Positions 45,935-54,877 of a stretch of 64,000 nucleotides of DNA are shown piece by piece; the stretch's first letter is position 1; every line of letters begins with the position of its first letter. Location of the stretch: NCBI GenBank assembly GCA_017307865.1, contig JAFKGE010000027.1:31379-95378 (forward strand), in the 5' to 3' direction. This DNA comes from Burkholderiales bacterium (lineage in GTDB: Bacteria; Pseudomonadota; Gammaproteobacteria; Burkholderiales; Burkholderiaceae_C). The notes under the pieces are model-generated. The model saw only the letters and a list, made by a program, of their open reading frames with translations. It was not told the origin of the DNA and did no database searches. Position numbers and translations under genes: made by a program.

Positions 45935-46672
45935 ATGCGCCTGGATGACGTGCTGTACTCGCAGGGCTTCGGCACGCGCCGCGTGTGCGCGGGCCTGATC
46001 GAGCAGGGCCACGTGCGGTTGGGCCCGCAGGTCTGCACCGACCCGGCCGCCGAGCTGGACGTGGCCGACCCGGCCCTGCGCTTCACCGTGCAGGGCGTGG
46101 CTTGGGCCTGGCACGAGCGCGCCTACCTGATGCTGCACAAGCCGGCCGGCACCGAGTGCTCGCACCGCCCCGGCGCCTGGCCCAGCGTCTACACCCTGCT
46201 GCCCGTGCCGCTGCGCCAGCGCCCCACGCCCGGCAAGGTGCCGGGCGTGCAGGCCGTCGGCCGGCTGGACCAAGACACCACGGGCCTGCTGCTGTTGTCG
46301 GACGACGGCGCCTTCATCCACCGCATGAATGCGCCTCGCCGGCACGTGCCCAAGGTGTACGAGGTGACCACCAGGCACCCGCTGGACGAGCGCCAGTTGC
46401 AGCGCCTGCAAGCCGGTGTGGTGCTGGACGACGACCCGCGCCCGGTGCGCGCCTTTGCTGCCGAGGCGCTGGCCGAGCACCACCTGCGCCTGACCCTGAC
46501 CGAGGGCAAATACCATCAGGTCAAGCGCATGGTGGCGGCGGTAGGCAACCGGGTGGAGGGCCTGCACCGCTCGCGCATCGGGCAGCTGGCCCTGCCCGAC
46601 GATCTGGCGCCGGGGCAGTGGCGCTGGCTGAACGCGGGCGACCTGGCCCTGCTGGCGGCGCCGGGCGCCTGA
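45935..46672 (+). CDS. RsuA/RluB-family pseudouridine synthase
   Basis: 245 residues, cytoplasmic. The N-terminal S4 RNA-binding domain is MRLDDVLYSQGFGTRRVCAGLIEQGHVRL and the catalytic Asp is in AVGRLDQDTTGLLLLSDDG. The final conserved KYHQVKRMVAAVGNRVEGLHRSRIG fits 16S rRNA U516-type (RsuA) enzymes. Ribosome site TTGGAG. It converges with a hydrolase gene 4 bases away. Confidence 0.92.
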   Translation: MRLDDVLYSQGFGTRRVCAGLIEQGHVRLGPQVCTDPAAELDVADPALRFTVQGVAWAWHERAYLMLHKPAGTECSHRPGAWPSVYTLLPVPLRQRPTPGKVPGVQAVGRLDQDTTGLLLLSDDGAFIHRMNAPRRHVPKVYEVTTRHPLDERQLQRLQAGVVLDDDPRPVRAFAAEALAEHHLRLTLTEGKYHQVKRMVAAVGNRVEGLHRSRIGQLALPDDLAPGQWRWLNAGDLALLAAPGA

Positions 46673-46676
46673 GCGC

Positions 46677-47456
46677 TCAGGCGATGTCGCGCAAAAACGC
46701 CGCGATCGCCTCGTTCACCGCCTCGGGCTGATCGCGCTGGGGTGAGTGGCCGCAGTCGGGCAGCTCCAGCACTTGCGCGCGGGGCACGGCGCGCTGCAGG
46801 TCGTGCACCTGCGCCAGCGTGCCGTATTCGTCGTCCAGGCCCTGGATGGCCAGCAGCGGCGCCGTGATGGCCTGGCACTCGGCGCGGATGTCGAAGGCGC
46901 GGAAGGCGGGGCTCAGCCAGACGTCGTTCCACTGCCAGAAGGCGCTGTCCACGTCCTGGTGAAAGCGCGCCAGGCGCTCGCGCAGGGGGCCGCTTTCGTA
47001 GGCCTGGCGCACCTGCGCGATGGAGCTGACCGAAATGTCTTCGACGATCACGTGCGGCGCCAGCACCGCGCAGGCCGCCACCGGGTGGTGCGCGGCGTGG
47101 ATCAGGGCGATGGTGGCGCCGTCCGAGTGGCCGACCAACACCGGCCGCTCCAGCCCCAGGGCCGCCAGCAGCCGGGGCAGCACCTGCAGCGCCTCGCGGT
47201 GCATGTAGTCGGGCTGCAGGCGGCCGGCGCCGCGCACGTCGGGTATCGGGCTGGAGCGGCCGTAGCCGCGGCGCGAATACAGCCAGCCGGCGCGCCCGGT
47301 GGCCGCGCACAGGCGCGCCGGCCAGTCGCGCCACTGGGCGACCGAGCCCAGGCCCTCGTGCAGAAACACCAGCGGCGCGCGCCCGGCCGGGCTGCCCGGG
47401 GGCGCCGCGATGGCCGCCACTTCAAGAAAAACGCCGTCGATGTCCACGCCTTGCAT
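46677..47456 (-). CDS. Alpha/beta hydrolase
   Basis: 259 residues. Oxyanion region LVFLHEGLGSVAQWRDW, nucleophile elbow VLVGHSDGATIALIHA (GHSDG), catalytic Asp in IQGLDDEYGTL and His in LPDCGHSPQRDQP. Lipase/esterase or ring-opening hydrolase; substrate unknown. Single gene. Confidence 0.88.
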   Translation of the reverse strand: MQGVDIDGVFLEVAAIAAPPGSPAGRAPLVFLHEGLGSVAQWRDWPARLCAATGRAGWLYSRRGYGRSSPIPDVRGAGRLQPDYMHREALQVLPRLLAALGLERPVLVGHSDGATIALIHAAHHPVAACAVLAPHVIVEDISVSSIAQVRQAYESGPLRERLARFHQDVDSAFWQWNDVWLSPAFRAFDIRAECQAITAPLLAIQGLDDEYGTLAQVHDLQRAVPRAQVLELPDCGHSPQRDQPEAVNEAIAAFLRDIA

Positions 47457-47565
47457 GGCTGGGATGTTATGTCATGGTGGGCATGCGCGGGCATGTCACC
47501 CCGTGGTGGGCGGTCGGCGTACACTCGCGCGCCGCGTCTTGCCTCTGAATGATTTTCTGGGTCGT

Positions 47566-48609
47566 ATGAAGGCTGCTGTCGTCCAATCTCCCCCGTTTCA
47601 TCCACCGACCGGGCTGCGCCGCCGCCACTGGCTGGCCTTGGGCGCCGCCGCCGGGCTGGGCGCGGCCTGGTCCGCGGCCCAGGCCCAGTCCATCCGGCGC
47701 GCGCCGGTGCTGGTGCTCAACTCGCTGGACGGCACGGTGAGCGTGATCGACGGCAACAGCTGGGTCGAGCTGCGCCGCATCGCCACCGGCCGCGAGCCGC
47801 ACCACCTGTACATGACGCCCGACGAGAAGTCGGTCATCGTGGCCAACGCCGGCAGCGACTCGCTGACCTTCATCGACCCGGGCACGGCCCAGGTGCAGCG
47901 CACGCTGCGCGGCATCATCGACCCGTATCACCTGCGCTTTTCGCCCGACATGAAGTGGTTTGTCACGGCGGCCAACCGCCTGAACCACGTCGACCTGTAC
48001 CGCTGGGACGGCGAGAACCCCGAGCTGGTCAAGCGCATCGCCACCGGCCGCACGCCCAGTCACCTGTGGATCGACAGCCGCAGCACCACCGTGTATTCCA
48101 GCATGCAGGACAGCGACGAGCTGGTGGCGATCGATCTGGCCACGCAAACCCTGGTGCACCGCGTCAAGACCGGCTCGCGGCCGGCCGACGTGTTCGGCCC
48201 GCCCGGCGACAACACCCTGCTGGTGGGCCTGACGGGCGGCACCGGCGTGCAGGTGTTCGAGGTCGCGCTTGGCCAGGCGCCCAGGGCGGTCGGCCAGATC
48301 GACACCGGCAAGGGCGCGCACGCCTTTCGCGCGCTGGGCGACCGGCGCCACGTGCTGGTCAGCAACCGGGTGGCCAACACCATCAGCCAGATCGACTACA
48401 CCCGTGGCGCCGTGGTGGCCGAGTTTCCGGCGCCCGCGGGCCCCGACTGCATGGACGTGTCGGCCGACGGCACGCTGATCATGGTCGGCTCGCGCTGGGC
48501 CGGCAAGCTGACGCTGATCGACATCGCCCAGCGGCGCGTGGTCAACCAGGTCAAGGTCGGCCGCTCGCCGCACGGCGTGTGGACGCTGGACCACGCTGGG
48601 CGCATCTGA
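47566..48609 (+). CDS. YncE-like beta-propeller protein, exported
   Basis: 347 residues from ATG at 47566. Twin-arginine leader LRRRHWLALGAAAGLGAAWSAAQAQ, then seven or so YVTN-type blades (VLNSLDGTVSVIDGNSWVELRRIATG, YMTPDEKSVIVANAGSDSLTFID, FRALGDRRHVLVSNRVANTISQID). Members bind DNA or act as scaffolds of unknown function in the periplasm. The gene is followed directly by repeat B2. Confidence 0.86.
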   Translation: MKAAVVQSPPFHPPTGLRRRHWLALGAAAGLGAAWSAAQAQSIRRAPVLVLNSLDGTVSVIDGNSWVELRRIATGREPHHLYMTPDEKSVIVANAGSDSLTFIDPGTAQVQRTLRGIIDPYHLRFSPDMKWFVTAANRLNHVDLYRWDGENPELVKRIATGRTPSHLWIDSRSTTVYSSMQDSDELVAIDLATQTLVHRVKTGSRPADVFGPPGDNTLLVGLTGGTGVQVFEVALGQAPRAVGQIDTGKGAHAFRALGDRRHVLVSNRVANTISQIDYTRGAVVAEFPAPAGPDCMDVSADGTLIMVGSRWAGKLTLIDIAQRRVVNQVKVGRSPHGVWTLDHAGRI

Positions 48610-48614
48610 CATGA

Positions 48615-48735
48615 ATCACCCCCAGTCTCCACACGCTGCGCGTTGTTGCGCCTCCCCCCTTCAGGGGGCATCGCCAGCGGCCGGGGAAACCCCGTCCGCG
48701 GCGATCGCTGACCCGGCCTGCTCCGCGGCCTTCAG
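48615..48735 (+). repeat. Interspersed repeat B, copy 2
   Basis: Same order of parts as copy 1 (CACCCCC, CTGCGCG, CCCCCCTTCAGGGGG, GCATCGCCAG.GGCCGGGG, GGCGATC, GCCTGCTCCGCGGCC), starting six bases after the stop of the beta-propeller gene. Confidence 0.8.
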
Positions 48736-48796
48736 GCTCCCGGTGTTTCACCCACAACGGGTGGCATGCACAGCGCTTGAACATTGAAAAGCCATC

Positions 48797-49597
48797 ATGC
48801 AACGGCGAAATGCTATTCAACTGATAGCTGTCGGCGCTTTGTCCACGGGCGCCAGGGCTCAAAATCACTTAAATTCCTGCACCGAGCCGGTGTACCTCAC
48901 CTTCGACACCGGCCACATGGGCATCGCCAACTTCGTGGCCGAGGTGCTGCGCCGCCAGCGCGTGCCGGTGACCTTTTTTGCCGCCAACGAACGCACGAAG
49001 GAAGGCGACGGCAGCCTCAGCCGCTACTGGGGCCCGTGGTGGAAGGCGCGCGCCGCCGAGGGGCACGAGCTGGCCTCGCACACCTGGGACCACGTCTACT
49101 GGCGCGCCGACCTGCCGGGGCGCGAGCCGCGCTTTCGCGTGCGCCCCTCGGCCGGCGCCTTTGCCGGGCGCGAGTTCACCTGGACCGGCGCGCAGTACTG
49201 CGCCAACATCGAGCAGGCCAGCGAGCGCCTGGCCTACTACAGCGGCAAGAAGCCGCTGCCGCTGTTTCGCGCCCCCGGCGGCAAGACCTCGCCGCGCCTG
49301 CTGGCCGCCGCCGAAGCGGGCGGCTACAGGCACGTGGGCTGGTCGCCGGCCGGCTTTCTGGGCGACGAGCTGCCGAGCGACAAATACCCCAACCAGCGGC
49401 TGCTGGAGCGCGCGCTCAAGACCATCCAGCCGGGCGACATCCTGCTGGCGCACCTGGGCATCTGGTCGCGCCAGGACCCCTGGGCGCCGGCCGTGCTGGA
49501 GCCGCTGATCGAAGGTCTGAAGGCGCGCGGCCTGTGCTTTGCCACCTTGCGCGCGCACCCGGCCTACGCCGACTGGATCGCCACCCACGGCGCCTGA
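48797..49597 (+). CDS. Polysaccharide deacetylase-fold protein (NodB-type, altered motif)
   Basis: 266 residues. NodB-like: VYLTFDTGHMGIANFVAEVL (motif 1), EGHELASHTWDHVYW (motif 2, HxxxH), LFRAPGGKTSP (motif 3) and ILLAHLGI. In motif 1 the usual TFDDG is TFDTG, which removes a metal ligand. The signal peptide RNAIQLIAVGALSTGARAQ is encoded by repeat A copy 5. Exported; activity on a glycan is doubtful. Confidence 0.82.
   Translation: MQRRNAIQLIAVGALSTGARAQNHLNSCTEPVYLTFDTGHMGIANFVAEVLRRQRVPVTFFAANERTKEGDGSLSRYWGPWWKARAAEGHELASHTWDHVYWRADLPGREPRFRVRPSAGAFAGREFTWTGAQYCANIEQASERLAYYSGKKPLPLFRAPGGKTSPRLLAAAEAGGYRHVGWSPAGFLGDELPSDKYPNQRLLERALKTIQPGDILLAHLGIWSRQDPWAPAVLEPLIEGLKARGLCFATLRAHPAYADWIATHGA
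48811..48875 (+). repeat. Interspersed repeat A, copy 5 (within a signal peptide)
   Basis: TGCTATTCAACTGATAGCTG, GGCGCTT, GGGCGCCAG, GGCTCAAAAT. It encodes the hydrophobic core and cleavage region of the deacetylase leader, in the same frame as copy 3 in the lipoprotein. Confidence 0.8.
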
Positions 49598-49607
49598 CGG
49601 AGCCTCG

Positions 49608-50612
49608 ATGCCCAACCCCTTCGATGTCTTCGCGCTGGCCCAGCAGTGGCTGTTCGAGCGCCTGATCGAGCCCGCGGCCTTCAGCCTGGGCCTGGGCAAC
49701 CTGCTGGAGGACGGCTTCGTGGCCACCGGCTGGCTGCTGGTGGGCCTGCTGCAGGTGGCCACCCTGCTGCTGCTGATCGGCCCGGCCGAGCGGCGCTGGC
49801 CGGTCGAGCCGGTGCAGGACCGCGCCGCCATCCGGGTGGACGTGATCTACACCCTGCTGCACCGCCTGGGCGTGTTCAAGCTGGCGATGTTCTTCACCGT
49901 CGAGGCCTGGCTGACCGACGGCATCGGCGTGCTGCGCGCGCACGGCATGCCCACGCTGCAACTCGATCAGCTGTGGCCCGGCGTGACCGACCGCGCGCTG
50001 GTCAGCTTCGCCATCTACCTGGTGGTGTTCGACTTCATCGGCTACTGGGTGCACCGCGCCCAGCACCAGTGGGACTGGTGGTGGCGCCTGCACGCCGTGC
50101 ATCACAGCCAGCGCCAGATGACGATGTGGAGCGACGACCGCAACCACCTGCTGGACAGCGCGCTGACCGACGCCATCTTCGTCGTCGTGGCCATCCTCAT
50201 CGGCGTGGCGCCCTCCCAGTTCGTGTGGCTGGTGGCCGTGACGCAGCTGATGCAAAGCCTGCAGCACGCCAACCTGCGTTGTCACTTCGGCCGCGTGGGC
50301 GAGCGCCTGCTGGTCAGCCCGCGCTTTCACCGGCGCCACCACGCCGTCGGCCTGGGGCACGAGTTGCGCGCACCGAGCGCCCCCTTGGGGGGCAGCACAC
50401 CACGCGCAGCGGGAAGCGTGGGGGCAGGTTTGCGGAGCCTGAACTTCGGCGTGCTGATGCCGTGGTGGGACCTGCTGTACGGCTCAGCCGACTTCGGCGG
50501 CGGGCGCGAGCCCACCGGCATCCGCGACCAGGTCGAGCAGGGGCGCGACTACGGGCGCGGCTTCTGGGCGCAGCAGTGGCTGGGGCTCAAGCGCCTGGTG
50601 CTGCGCAGCTGA
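49608..50612 (+). CDS. Sterol desaturase/fatty acid hydroxylase-like membrane protein
   Basis: 334 residues. Four-helix core and three His clusters: HRAQHQWDWWWRLHAVHHS (HxxxH, HxxHH), then PRFHRRHHAVGLGHE (HxxHH) for a di-iron site. Between GLGHE and NFGVLMPWWDLLYG there is an extra LRAPSAPLGGSTPRAAGS.. stretch of about 25 residues encoded by repeat C, in frame. The active site is complete on paper. Oxidises a lipid; substrate unknown. Confidence 0.83.
   Translation: MPNPFDVFALAQQWLFERLIEPAAFSLGLGNLLEDGFVATGWLLVGLLQVATLLLLIGPAERRWPVEPVQDRAAIRVDVIYTLLHRLGVFKLAMFFTVEAWLTDGIGVLRAHGMPTLQLDQLWPGVTDRALVSFAIYLVVFDFIGYWVHRAQHQWDWWWRLHAVHHSQRQMTMWSDDRNHLLDSALTDAIFVVVAILIGVAPSQFVWLVAVTQLMQSLQHANLRCHFGRVGERLLVSPRFHRRHHAVGLGHELRAPSAPLGGSTPRAAGSVGAGLRSLNFGVLMPWWDLLYGSADFGGGREPTGIRDQVEQGRDYGRGFWAQQWLGLKRLVLRS
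50376..50430 (+). repeat. Palindromic repeat C inside the sterol desaturase gene
   Basis: GAGCGCCCCCTTGGGGGGCAG, then CGCGCAGCGGGAAGCGTGGGGGCAG: the same two-part element as at 54062. In this copy it lies in frame inside a conserved gene. Confidence 0.8.
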
Positions 50613-50630
50613 ACGCGTATCCTCGCCGCC

Positions 50631-51506
50631 ATGCCCCTGCTGTTCGACTCGTTCTGGCGCGCCGCGGCGTATTGCCTGTATCCGCGCGTGATCGCGCTGT
50701 CGCTGCTGCCGCTGGTCATCATGGTGCTCATCAGCGGCGTGCTGGGCTACTTTTACTGGGACCCGGCGGTGGCGACGGTGGCGGCCTGGCTCGACAGCTC
50801 CAACTGGTGGTCGCTGCTGTCGGGCTGGCTGGCGCGCCTGGGCGTGGGCGACCTGCGCAACGGCCTGGCGCCGCTGCTGCTGGTGCTGGGCCTGACGCCG
50901 CTGGTGGTGGTTTTCGCCCTGCTGCTGGTGGCCCTGCTGCTGGCGCCGGCGGTGCTGCGCCTGGTGGCCGAGCGGCGCTTTCCCACGCTGGAGCGGCGCG
51001 GGCCGGACTCGGTGCTGGGCTCGGTGCTCTGGTCGCTGGGCCACACCGTGGTGGCCTTGATCGCCTTGGGGCTGTCGCTGCCGCTGTGGCTGGTGCCGCC
51101 GCTGATCCTGGTCGTGCCGCCGCTGATCTGGGGCTGGCTGACCTACCGCGTGATGAGCTTCGACGCGCTGGACGTGCACGCCAGCGCCGATGAGCGCCGC
51201 GCCCTGCTGCGCCAGCACCGCACGCCGCTGCTGGTCATCGGCATCATCTGCGGCTACCTGGGTGCGGCGCCGGCGGTGGTGTGGGCCTCGATGACGCTGT
51301 TTGCGGTCGCCTTCGCGGTGCTCATCCCGGTCGCCATCTGGATCTACACCCTGGTGTTCGCCTTCTCGGCGCTGTGGTTCACGCACTACGCGCTGGCCGC
51401 GCTGCAGGCGCTGCGCCAGGGGGAGCCCGGCGCGCCGAGGCGAGGAGCCATCGAGCCCGTGTTGACCGCCGACACGGCATTTCCGGCGCTGACGCATGAA
51501 CCCTGA
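50631..51506 (+). CDS. EI24-domain (CysZ/YggB-like) inner-membrane protein
   Basis: 291 residues. Five or six helices with an AYCLYPRVIALSLLPLVIMVL start and LVVPPLIWGWLTYRVMSFDALDVHASADERRALLRQH, characteristic of EI24 (etoposide-induced 2.4) proteins such as the sulfate permease CysZ. The actual substrate is unknown. Overlaps the next gene by 11 bases. Confidence 0.8.
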   Translation: MPLLFDSFWRAAAYCLYPRVIALSLLPLVIMVLISGVLGYFYWDPAVATVAAWLDSSNWWSLLSGWLARLGVGDLRNGLAPLLLVLGLTPLVVVFALLLVALLLAPAVLRLVAERRFPTLERRGPDSVLGSVLWSLGHTVVALIALGLSLPLWLVPPLILVVPPLIWGWLTYRVMSFDALDVHASADERRALLRQHRTPLLVIGIICGYLGAAPAVVWASMTLFAVAFAVLIPVAIWIYTLVFAFSALWFTHYALAALQALRQGEPGAPRRGAIEPVLTADTAFPALTHEP

Positions 51507-52329
51507 ACGCACGGCTCCCCGCTTCGGCCTGATCATCGTCGGCGACGAAATCCTCTCCGGCCGGCGCACCGACAAGCACCTGGCCAAGGTGATCGAGCTG
51601 CTGGGCGCGCGCGGCCTTCAGCTCGGCTGGGCCGAGTACGTGGGCGACGAGCCGGCGCGCATCACCGCCGTGCTGCGGCGCGCCTTCGCCTCGGGCGATG
51701 TCGTGTTTTGCACCGGCGGCATCGGCGCCACGCCCGACGACCACACGCGCCAGTGCGCCGCCGCCGCGCTGGGCCTGCCGCTGGTGTTGCACCCCGAGGC
51801 CAAGGCGCTGATCCAGGCGCGCATGCAGGACACGGCGCGCGAGCGCGGCGAGCCCTACCAGCCCGAGCGGCCCGACAACCTGCACCGGCTGAACATGGGC
51901 GTGTTTCCGCAGGGCGCCGGCATCATCCCCAATCCTTACAACAAGATTCCGGGTTTTTCCTGCACCGGGCCTGCGGGAGGCGCTATCTATTTCACACCGG
52001 GGTTCCCGGTCATGGCCTGGCCAATGGTGGCTTGGGCGCTGGACACGCATTACCGCGCATGGTTCAGCGCCGGCACCTGGCAGGAGCGCTCGGTCATCAT
52101 CCTGGGCGCCATGGAAGGCACGCTGACGCCCGTGATGCAGCGGGTGGAGGCCGCGCATCCGCGAATCAAGGTGTTCAGCCTGCCCAGCGTCGATCATCCG
52201 CAGTACGGCGCGCACATCGACCTGGGCGTCAAGGGCGCGCCGGCGGACGTGGGGCCGGCCTATGCCGACCTGCGCCGCTGGCTGCAGCCCTTCGGCCTGC
52301 GCTACGGCCCCGAGATCACGCGGCCATGA
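51496..52329 (+). CDS. Molybdopterin-binding (MoaB/CinA N-terminal-like) protein
   Basis: 277 residues. FGLIIVGDEILSGRRTDKHLAKVIELLGARG and VVFCTGGIGATPDDHTRQCAAAALGLPL form the MoCF-binding fold (GGxG-TxDD). It lacks the CinA C-terminal amidase. A remote-homology pyrophosphatase or NMN-processing activity is possible, but unproven. Confidence 0.88.
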   Translation: MNPERTAPRFGLIIVGDEILSGRRTDKHLAKVIELLGARGLQLGWAEYVGDEPARITAVLRRAFASGDVVFCTGGIGATPDDHTRQCAAAALGLPLVLHPEAKALIQARMQDTARERGEPYQPERPDNLHRLNMGVFPQGAGIIPNPYNKIPGFSCTGPAGGAIYFTPGFPVMAWPMVAWALDTHYRAWFSAGTWQERSVIILGAMEGTLTPVMQRVEAAHPRIKVFSLPSVDHPQYGAHIDLGVKGAPADVGPAYADLRRWLQPFGLRYGPEITRP

Positions 52330-52332
52330 CGC

Positions 52333-52386
52333 GCACCATGCTGGGGCCTGACCAGGTTTGCATCGGCATTTGCACCGCTTTGGTGC
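52333..52386. promoter_or_regulatory. Two NtrC-type binding sites upstream of glnA
   Basis: GCAC-N5-TGGTGC at 52372-52386 matches the NtrC consensus exactly; GCAC-N5-TGGGGC at 52333-52347 has one mismatch. They start 39 bases apart, about 160 bases upstream of the sigma-54 promoter, as expected for enhancer sites. Confidence 0.75.
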
Positions 52387-52506
52387 GCTTCGATCTGGTG
52401 CAGCCGATGGGGGCCGCCCTTCGGTTGGCAGTCGCCAGCGCGGCCAAAGCCAGCGACAATGCGCGCTTTCCGTTGCTCGTGTTCGGGGTCGGGTGGTTTG
52501 GGCGCG

Positions 52507-52523
52507 TTGGCATGAAAGCTGCA
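52507..52523 (+). promoter_or_regulatory. Sigma-54 promoter of glnA
   Basis: TTGGCATGAAAGCTGCA: -24 GG at 52509-52510 and -12 GC at 52521-52522, ten bases apart, agreeing with TGGCAC-N5-TTGC. Start of transcription should be near 52534. This makes glnA nitrogen-regulated by NtrC. Confidence 0.8.
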
Positions 52524-52581
52524 TGAATCCAAACCATCGATTCTGTTTTTGTTGAAACCTTCCCAACCGGAGAATTCCCAG

Positions 52582-53997
52582 ATGGCCAAGTCCGTCGCCG
52601 ACGTCATGAAGCTCGTGCAGGAAAACGAGTGCAAGTTTGTTGATTTCCGCTTTACGGACACGCGCGGCAAGGAGCAGCACGTCAGCGTGCCGGTGTCGCA
52701 CTTCGACGAGGACAAGTTCAGCGACGGTCACGCCTTCGACGGCTCGTCCATCGCCGGCTGGAAGGGCATCGAGGCCTCCGACATGCTGCTGATGCCCGAC
52801 CCGGCCACGGCGCACATCGACCCGTTTTACGAAGAATCTACCCTGGTGCTGAGCTGCGACGTGCTGGAGCCGGGCGACGGCAAGGCCTACGAGCGCGACC
52901 CGCGCTCGCTGGCGCGCCGCGCCGAGGCCTACCTGAAGGCCAGCGGCATCGGCGACACCGCCTTCTTCGGCCCCGAGCCCGAGTTCTTCGTGTTCGACAA
53001 CGTGCGCTGGAGCACCGAGCCGGGCCACAGCTTCTATCACATCGAAGAGTACGAGGCGCCCTGGAACAGCGGCGCCAAGCTCGAGGGCGGCAACCGCGGC
53101 CACCGCCCCACCACCAAGGGCGGCTACTTTCCGGTCGCGCCGGTCGACAGCACGCACGACATGCGCGCCGAGATGGCACTGGTGCTGGAGGCCATGGGCA
53201 TCCCGGTCGAAGTGTTCCACCACGAAGTGGCCGGCGCCGGCCAGATGGAGCTGGGCACCAAGTTCAGCACCCTGGTCGAGCGCGCCGACTGGACGCAGCG
53301 CCTCAAGCACGTGGTGTGGAACGTGGCCGACCGCTACGGCAAGACGGCCACCTTCATGCCCAAGCCCTACCACGGCGACAACGGCAGCGGCATGCACGTG
53401 CACCAGTCGATCTGGAAGGGCGGCAAGAACCTGTTCGCCGGCAACGGCTACGCCGGCCTGTCCGACACCGCGCTGTTCTACATCGGCGGCATCATCAAGC
53501 ACGCGCGCGCGCTGAACGCCATCACCAACCCGACCACCAACAGCTACAAGCGCCTGGTGCCGCACTTCGAGGCCCCCGTCAAGCTGGCCTATTCCAGCCG
53601 CAACCGCTCGGCCTCGATCCGCATCCCGCACGTGATGAGCGACAAGGCGCGCCGCATCGAGGCGCGCTTTCCGGACCCGATGGCCAACCCCTACCTGTGC
53701 TTCTCGGCGCTGCTGATGGCGGGCCTGGACGGCATCGAAAACAAGATCCACCCCGGCGAGGCCGCCAGCAAGGACCTGTACCACCTGCCGCCCGAGGAAG
53801 ACAAGCTGGTGCCCACCGTGTGCCACAGCCTGGACCAGGCGCTGGAGGAGCTGGACAAGGACCGCGCCTTCCTCACGCGCGGCGGCGTGTTCACCGACAG
53901 CATGCTCGACGCCTACATCGAGCTGAAGATGAGCGAGGTCAACCGCATCCGCGTGCAGGTCAACCCGGCCGAGTACGACATGTACTACTCGCTGTAA
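52582..53997 (+). CDS. glnA: Glutamine synthetase, type I
   Basis: 471 residues. [18 protein letters not shown] start, [27 protein letters not shown] (metal), [39 protein letters not shown], and the adenylylation loop with Tyr in [10 protein letters not shown]; so GlnE-type control is expected. CCGGAG ribosome site. It stands alone: sigma-54 promoter upstream and a strong terminator downstream. No ntrBC follows in the window. Confidence 0.98.
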   Translation: MAKSVADVMKLVQENECKFVDFRFTDTRGKEQHVSVPVSHFDEDKFSDGHAFDGSSIAGWKGIEASDMLLMPDPATAHIDPFYEESTLVLSCDVLEPGDGKAYERDPRSLARRAEAYLKASGIGDTAFFGPEPEFFVFDNVRWSTEPGHSFYHIEEYEAPWNSGAKLEGGNRGHRPTTKGGYFPVAPVDSTHDMRAEMALVLEAMGIPVEVFHHEVAGAGQMELGTKFSTLVERADWTQRLKHVVWNVADRYGKTATFMPKPYHGDNGSGMHVHQSIWKGGKNLFAGNGYAGLSDTALFYIGGIIKHARALNAITNPTTNSYKRLVPHFEAPVKLAYSSRNRSASIRIPHVMSDKARRIEARFPDPMANPYLCFSALLMAGLDGIENKIHPGEAASKDLYHLPPEEDKLVPTVCHSLDQALEELDKDRAFLTRGGVFTDSMLDAYIELKMSEVNRIRVQVNPAEYDMYYSL

Positions 53998-54010
53998 GCC
54001 GGCGGGTGCC

Positions 54011-54039
54011 AAAAAAGGCGGCTTCGGCCGCCTTTTTTT
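54011..54039 (+). terminator. Terminator of glnA
   Basis: AAAAAAGGCGGC-TTCG-GCCGCCTTTTTTT: an ideal rho-independent hairpin with a stable TTCG tetraloop, 13 bases after the glnA stop. It may act in both directions because of the A tract. Confidence 0.95.
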
Positions 54040-54061
54040 GCCGCCGGGCCGTCCCAAGGCA

Positions 54062-54120
54062 AAAGCGCCCCCATTGGGGGCAGCGCAGCTCGCGCAGCGG
54101 GGGAGCGTGGGGGTCTTTTT
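54062..54120 (+). repeat. Palindromic repeat C, intergenic copy
   Basis: AAAGCGCCCCCATTGGGGGC, then CGCGCAGCGGGGGAGCGTGG and a T-rich end. Two hairpin-forming parts. The same element is found inside the sterol desaturase gene at 50376. The remaining gap up to 54237 shows only a weak GTTGC/GCAAC dyad. Confidence 0.8.
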
Positions 54121-54237
54121 GTTGCAACGGGCGCAACCAAATCTGGCCGCGCGGATCAATTGGCCCGATACTTTGTGCATTTGCCGCCGCCGGGTGCCGC
54201 ATGCCGGCCGGCAGCCCCGCCATCCGAGGTCCGCTTC

Positions 54238-54756
54238 ATGAACCTGCCCGTCACCGCCCGCTCCATCGCCTGCGCCGCCGCCCTGGGCGCGCTGCTGGCC
54301 TGGGCGGCGCCCGCGTCCGCGCAAAACCGCATCTACCGCTGCGGCAACGAATACACCAACCAGATCAAGGGCCGCACCGACTGCAAGCTGGTCGAAGGCG
54401 GCAACGTCACCGTGGTGCGCGGCACCTCGCCCACGCCGGCGCCGGCAGCCGCGAGTGGCAACGGTGCCAAGCCGGTGGTCACCGCGCCGTCCTCGGCGCC
54501 ACGGGTCGACCCGGCGGTGCAAAAGGCGCGCGACTCGGACGCCAAGGCCATCCTCGAGCAGGAGCTGCGCCGCGCCCAGGCGCGCCAGGCCGATCTGGCC
54601 AAGGAATACAACAACGGCGAGCCCGACAAGATCGGCGGCGAGGCGCGCAACTACCAGAAGTACCTGGACCGCGTGGCCGAGCTCAAGGCCTCGATCGCGC
54701 GCAACCAGAGCGACATCGAAGGCATCCAGCGCGAGCTCAAGCGTTACGAGCCCTGA
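54238..54756 (+). CDS. DUF4124-type exported protein
   Basis: 172 residues. Signal peptide MNLPVTARSIACAAALGALLAWAAPASA, then QNRIYRCGNEYTNQIKGRTDCKLVEGG, typical DUF4124 with two Cys, an Ala/Pro linker and a charged helical C-terminal region (ILEQELRRAQARQADLAKEY, VAELKASIARNQSDIEGIQ). Periplasmic; role unknown. Confidence 0.8.
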   Translation: MNLPVTARSIACAAALGALLAWAAPASAQNRIYRCGNEYTNQIKGRTDCKLVEGGNVTVVRGTSPTPAPAAASGNGAKPVVTAPSSAPRVDPAVQKARDSDAKAILEQELRRAQARQADLAKEYNNGEPDKIGGEARNYQKYLDRVAELKASIARNQSDIEGIQRELKRYEP

Positions 54757-54877
54757 GGTTTTCCGCTGTCGCCGCGATGGCCCGCACGCCATCGCGCTCT
54801 TGTTTCCATGCGATCTGCAGCCCCGGTCGCATGGGACTATTCTGGCGTCTCCCGCAACGACAACAAGGAGATGCATC

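Noticed and set aside
52427..52440. TTGGCA..CCAGCG as a sigma-54 promoter
   Set aside because: GG to GC spacing is not ten bases; the site at 52507-52523 fits better.
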